A stretch of DNA of 11,088 nucleotides from Acidobacteria bacterium UBA7540 (GTDB lineage Bacteria; Acidobacteriota; Terriglobia; UBA7540), in assembly GCA_002478145.1 (NCBI GenBank), contig DLMI01000049.1, positions 300 to 11,387 on the forward strand. The letters run 5' to 3'. The notes under the pieces are model-generated. The model saw only the letters and a program-made list of their open reading frames with translations. It ran no database searches and was not told where the DNA came from. Each line of letters begins with the position of its first letter. Positions within the stretch are counted from its first letter, which is position 1. Made by a program: the position numbers and the translations under genes. Of the stretch, positions 7,510-11,088 are shown one piece after another.

Positions 7510-7530
7510 GATCGAAAAGTCACAACGTGT

Positions 7531-10500
7531 CTAGAACACTATCTTGGCGGCAAGTTGGATAATGCGCCCTTCGCGGCTGCCGGTAACTTCTCCAAACGGG
7601 CCCGTGCTGCCGTTCAATTGGGTACTCACCGCGTTCCACTGCGTGTGATTGAACGCGTTGTACATATCCGCGCGAATCTCGGCGTGGAGATTTTCATGGA
7701 AAGTGAGGTTCTTGCCGAACGAGATATCCCAATTGTTCTGTCCGGGTCCTCGAATGACGCCCGGGGACGCAGTGCCTTGAACGTTGTTCGGCGGCACGAC
7801 GAATGCGCTGGTGTTGAAGTACTCTGCGAAAGTACGCTTGGAGTGGGAAAAGTTAGGATTCGCCACCATATCAAGGTTTCCCAGTCCGTTATAAGGAGCA
7901 AAATCGTTCGCCTGGTTACCAGCTCCGTTGTAAGCAGTCAGAGCATTGCCCGATTCGAAGGTTGCGATTGCCGAGATGTGCCAGCCGCCGAGAACCGGCC
8001 GTAGGTAGGTCGACAGATGCTGTCCATACTGAGGCTGATAGGTGGTCTGGAACAAGAGGCGATGCCGGTGGGAGTTGGTTTCTTCGCCGTATGATCGGAT
8101 GATACTTTGTGGATAGTTATAACCCGTGTCTTGCGTGCCCTGTCCGACGATGCCTCGATCGCCGAGAGTCTTAGAGTAAGTGTAGTGGGTCAGAATCTGC
8201 AGCCCATGGGACATTTGGCGCGTGAATTTCACAATGCCTGCGTTGTAATTGCTGTTCAGGCCAGCCCTCTGCAAGTAAATGTCGCCAAACCTTCCGGAAT
8301 TGAAGGGCCGGGCGGCGTTATAGGCGTCGATAGAAGCCCATCCCGTCTGATAGGGTGCAGCGTTCTGGTCATAAAAGTACCAACCGTTCCTTCCTTCCGC
8401 CCCGAGGTAAGAGAACGTGATTGCAGAATTGTGGAAGAGTTCCTTCTGCACATCAAGCAGGTAACGGTGGATATAAGGCGTGCGAAACGATTGTTGCCGG
8501 TCGGCGTAAAAGAGCGTCTGATAAGCACCGGCTCCGTAATAGCCTTGCCCCGGGCCGGTAGACACAGGGAAGGTTCCCAGAGGAACTTGCGGCGACGGCT
8601 GAAACACTTGCGACGTGCTCGCTTCCTGCGGGGTGGAGTTGTCGATTTCATCGCCGACGAAGCCGCCGGGGACACCCCCGTAAAGGGCTCCGTCAAGGAC
8701 ATTCGATATCTGGCTCGCGCCGGAGTTGTAGTAAAGGCCGTATCCCGCGCGCACGACGAGCTTGGGGCGAGCCTGCCACGCCAGGCTGAGTCTCGGAGCA
8801 AAGTCGTGCTTGGGAGCCGAGGCATAATGCTGCGGCAAACCAGGCGTGACTCCTGGGATGGAGATAGTATCCGTGGCCGGCTCGTAGATGCCGCAGCAAG
8901 TGTTGTTGGTGGCGAAGATAGGAATGGGCAGTTCGTAACGGAGTCCGTAGGTGACCGTCAGCTTCTGCGTGACCTTCAACTTGTCATTGAAGTAGGCTCC
9001 GTAGTATGGAATGACTACATTCGGTTCCGGAGCAAACGGCCCACCTGCGGAATAGCTGAAGCGCTGATGGATCACCGAAGGCAAGCCGAGTAAGACTTCG
9101 GCGAAAGCGTCGCCGCCGACTCCATTGTTCGCTGTAAACAGCTGCGGACCGTTGCCGCAGTATGCGCCCGGGGCGGGTGCGCAGCCATAAGCAACGTAGC
9201 GGACGCTGTCGAAGTCCTCTTCCCCTTTGCGGAGATAGGTAAACCCGAAAGTCATGCTGTGACGGCCGCGAATCCAGATCATGTTGTCGGAGAATTGCCG
9301 CGAGTTATTGGAAGCGAGAAAATATTCGTCATAGCCCACGGTTGGCTGGGTAAAAAGCTGGCCGTAGTTGAAGATATTCAAGCCAAGGATGCCGGTATTG
9401 CCACCGCTGCCCGTGCCCGTATTCTGGAAGATCGAATTAAACGGGTTGGAGGAGCCATTGGTGTAGGAGAGTTCCGATGGGCTCAACGTCACCAAAGCAC
9501 CACTTCCTATGGCAAAGATGAACTCGTTGGTCCAATTCGAGTTGAAAACATGAGCTTCATCGACAGTCACGACGTGGGATTTGTCGCTTACGTTCGAAGG
9601 GGTACTCAGGTTTGGGACCAGGCCACCAGTATTGTTGGGGATGCCGTTGTATTGGGACCAGGCGACAAACACGCTATCTTTCGATGAGATGCGGAAATCG
9701 AAGCGGCTATCCCAGTGATAGGGGTCGACCTCCTGCCTCGCCGGGTACTGGTAATTAGCGCCGGCATTGGCCAGGGTCGGCGCCACATTGGCATGAGGAA
9801 AGAGGTTTGTGATGCCCTTGATTTGCGAACTTGCCGTCGCTGGATTGTAAAGCCCGGCAGTAACCAGGTTATTGAAAGGGATAGCGTTGCCCGTATACGG
9901 GTTGTAAAGCTGCCCAGCCGGATTGGAACACTGTCCGTTCGTCGCGAAGGTGCCAGCATTGACCGGGCCGGTGCAGTCTACTCCAAAATCTCCCGCCCGT
10001 TGCGTGTCGGAGGGAACGATGGCGAGGTTATTCCCTCCGGCGAGTGAATGCGGATTGCGCTCGTAGTTCACGAAGAAAAAGGCACGGTCTTTCAGATTGA
10101 GGACTTTCGGGATGTAGACAGGGCCTCCCAGGCCGCCGCCGAACTGGTTAAAACGAAATGCGCTCTTGGTTAGCAGCCCCTGCGCCTTGTTGATGGGAAC
10201 CAGCGCATTCAACGCATCGTTTTCAAAGAAATCATAGACTTCGCCATGGAAAGTGTTGGTCCCCGCTTTGGTGGTTGCATTGAGGTTCGTAAAATCGCGG
10301 CCATATTCGGCGGAGAAATCCGCCACGCCGACTTTCACTTCGCCGATGGCTTCGGCAGATGGCTGGAAGCTCGCGCCACTTTCATAATTCTCGTTGGCGT
10401 TCACCCCATTGACGTAGTATCCATTGTCACGAGAACCCTCCGCGTTGCCGCCCGCAGTGTAATCCGCGCCGCCGGATGTGTACGATGCCCCGACTTCGAA

Positions 10501-11037
10501 GGTGCCGCCCAGATTGATGTTCACACGCGGAGACGTGCTGACTCCGGGGGTCAACTCAGTCAATGCGGTCCAGTTACGGCCGTTCATCGGCACGCTGGCA
10601 ATTTGTTCCTGGCTGATGTTTTGATCGAGATCCGCAGATTCAGTTTGGAGCAATGGCGCGGAGGAGCCAGTCACAGTCACCGTCTCCGCGACCGAGGCCA
10701 GCTGGAGTTGGATGTCGCATCGGACTTCGGATTGGGGCGACACCGTCAGTTGGGCCGAAACCGACTTCTTGAATCCCGCAAGTTCCACTGAAACTTGATA
10801 GCTCCCCGGTAGAAGCTGTGAAAAGTCGTAGTGCCCGCTCGCGTCTGTGCTGGCAGAGGACTTTTGATTTCGGCCCAGGTCGAGCAGGGTTACCGAGGCT
10901 TTGGGCACGACTGCACCGGATGCTTCGGTGACCACGCCGCTGATGCTACCGCGCTGAGAGAATTGAGCGAACGAGGCCAGCGTTAAAACGAACAGAGTGG
11001 GTAGCAGAATCATGAACCGCGACAAGGGGGTTCGCAT
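7531..11037 (-). CDS. Oar-type TonB-dependent outer-membrane receptor with carboxypeptidase-regulatory-like domain
   Basis: Counted from the ATG at 11037, this is an 1168-residue outer-membrane protein. A signal peptide covers residues 1-24 (cleavage after SFA). It is followed by a carboxypeptidase-regulatory-like beta-sandwich (about 28-112, beginning GSISGVVTEASGAVVP and containing GHYDFSQLLPGSYQVSVELAGF in two pieces). Then comes the junction AETVTVTG (117-124) and a TonB plug domain running to about 260 (ISQEQIASVPMNGRNW, then EVKVGVADFSAEYGRDFTN). The rest forms the beta barrel, with Oar-like stretches such as DFAPRLSLAW and VVRAGYGLYYN. The protein ends in Phe, as barrel substrates of the BAM machinery usually do. 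Such receptors take up large or scarce substrates using TonB/ExbBD energy; position at the head of a glycosidase locus suggests an oligosaccharide ligand. A GTG at 11070 would extend the frame by 11 residues but lacks a ribosome binding site, whereas the ATG at 11037 has AGGAG 7 bases upstream. The ligand cannot be read from the sequence. Confidence 0.92.
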   Translation of the reverse strand: MRTPLSRFMILLPTLFVLTLASFAQFSQRGSISGVVTEASGAVVPKASVTLLDLGRNQKSSASTDASGHYDFSQLLPGSYQVSVELAGFKKSVSAQLTVSPQSEVRCDIQLQLASVAETVTVTGSSAPLLQTESADLDQNISQEQIASVPMNGRNWTALTELTPGVSTSPRVNINLGGTFEVGASYTSGGADYTAGGNAEGSRDNGYYVNGVNANENYESGASFQPSAEAIGEVKVGVADFSAEYGRDFTNLNATTKAGTNTFHGEVYDFFENDALNALVPINKAQGLLTKSAFRFNQFGGGLGGPVYIPKVLNLKDRAFFFVNYERNPHSLAGGNNLAIVPSDTQRAGDFGVDCTGPVNAGTFATNGQCSNPAGQLYNPYTGNAIPFNNLVTAGLYNPATASSQIKGITNLFPHANVAPTLANAGANYQYPARQEVDPYHWDSRFDFRISSKDSVFVAWSQYNGIPNNTGGLVPNLSTPSNVSDKSHVVTVDEAHVFNSNWTNEFIFAIGSGALVTLSPSELSYTNGSSNPFNSIFQNTGTGSGGNTGILGLNIFNYGQLFTQPTVGYDEYFLASNNSRQFSDNMIWIRGRHSMTFGFTYLRKGEEDFDSVRYVAYGCAPAPGAYCGNGPQLFTANNGVGGDAFAEVLLGLPSVIHQRFSYSAGGPFAPEPNVVIPYYGAYFNDKLKVTQKLTVTYGLRYELPIPIFATNNTCCGIYEPATDTISIPGVTPGLPQHYASAPKHDFAPRLSLAWQARPKLVVRAGYGLYYNSGASQISNVLDGALYGGVPGGFVGDEIDNSTPQEASTSQVFQPSPQVPLGTFPVSTGPGQGYYGAGAYQTLFYADRQQSFRTPYIHRYLLDVQKELFHNSAITFSYLGAEGRNGWYFYDQNAAPYQTGWASIDAYNAARPFNSGRFGDIYLQRAGLNSNYNAGIVKFTRQMSHGLQILTHYTYSKTLGDRGIVGQGTQDTGYNYPQSIIRSYGEETNSHRHRLLFQTTYQPQYGQHLSTYLRPVLGGWHISAIATFESGNALTAYNGAGNQANDFAPYNGLGNLDMVANPNFSHSKRTFAEYFNTSAFVVPPNNVQGTASPGVIRGPGQNNWDISFGKNLTFHENLHAEIRADMYNAFNHTQWNAVSTQLNGSTGPFGEVTGSREGRIIQLAAKIVF

Positions 11038-11044
11038 ACTGTGT

Positions 11045-11049
11045 CTCCT
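11045..11049 (-). promoter_or_regulatory. Ribosome binding site of the TonB-dependent receptor
   Basis: The minus strand reads AGGAG, then 7 bases, then the ATG at 11037. This strong site decides the start in favour of 11037 over the upstream GTG at 11070, and gives a normal signal peptide beginning MRTPLSRF. Confidence 0.8.
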
Positions 11050-11072
11050 GGACCGGAAAGCGGGCGTCACAA

Positions 11073-11087
11073 GGGTTGCAGCAACCC
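11073..11087. promoter_or_regulatory. 15-base palindrome upstream of the receptor gene, candidate operator or leader hairpin
   Basis: GGGTTGC and GCAACCC form perfect 7-base arms around a single central base, ending 36 bases before the receptor start codon. The symmetry and position suit a dimeric repressor operator near the promoter of the locus. Alternatively the RNA could fold into a 6-base-pair hairpin with a 3-base loop in the 5' leader. No regulator gene is in view and the promoter itself lies beyond the window edge, so the role is inferred. Confidence 0.35.
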
Positions 11088-11088
11088 G

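Noticed and set aside
8107..9093. Long plus-strand open frame of 328 codons
   Set aside because: It is wholly antisense to the TonB-dependent receptor, whose protein matches Oar-type domains throughout. The translated product shows no recognisable domain or low-complexity-free fold, so it is a shadow of codon bias.

Overview
The window reads as a carbohydrate-utilisation locus from a moderately GC-rich Gram-negative bacterium, most likely an Acidobacteriota member (Terriglobia-like). The main pointers are the large Oar-type TonB-dependent receptor with an N-terminal carboxypeptidase-regulatory-like domain, a receptor class greatly expanded in that phylum, plus a secreted serine beta-lactamase-family hydrolase and a ureide-permease-like sugar transporter. 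The taxonomic call is inference from gene content; no rRNA or other marker gene is present.

All seven genes lie on the minus strand, so the locus is read from right to left. It begins with the outer-membrane receptor (11037-7531). A 104-base gap rich in inverted repeats follows. Next are a ten-helix DMT-type permease (7426-6431) and a ribokinase (6414-5449), only 16 bases apart. Then come a beta-lactamase/esterase-like secreted hydrolase (5388-4096), a small secreted protein resembling the RbsD/FucU sugar mutarotases (4020-3433), a Tat-exported GH32 beta-fructosidase (3379-1832) and a secreted GH13-like barrel protein with altered catalytic motifs (1720-194). The gaps after the permease-ribokinase pair are 53-111 bases, which fits one operon or a receptor gene followed by an operon. 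Positions 1-193 hold no convincing gene.

A plausible working model is as follows. The receptor imports an oligosaccharide or glycoside across the outer membrane. The secreted GH32 enzyme, perhaps with the GH13-like protein and the serine hydrolase, trims it in the periplasm. The RbsD-like protein adjusts the pyranose/furanose form of the released sugar, the permease carries it across the inner membrane, and the ribokinase phosphorylates the furanose form. The substrate is uncertain: the kinase and the mutarotase-like protein point to ribose or a related sugar, while GH32 points to fructose from sucrose or fructan. The most interesting points are the apparently exported RbsD-like protein and the GH13-like protein that lacks several residues normally invariant in its family.
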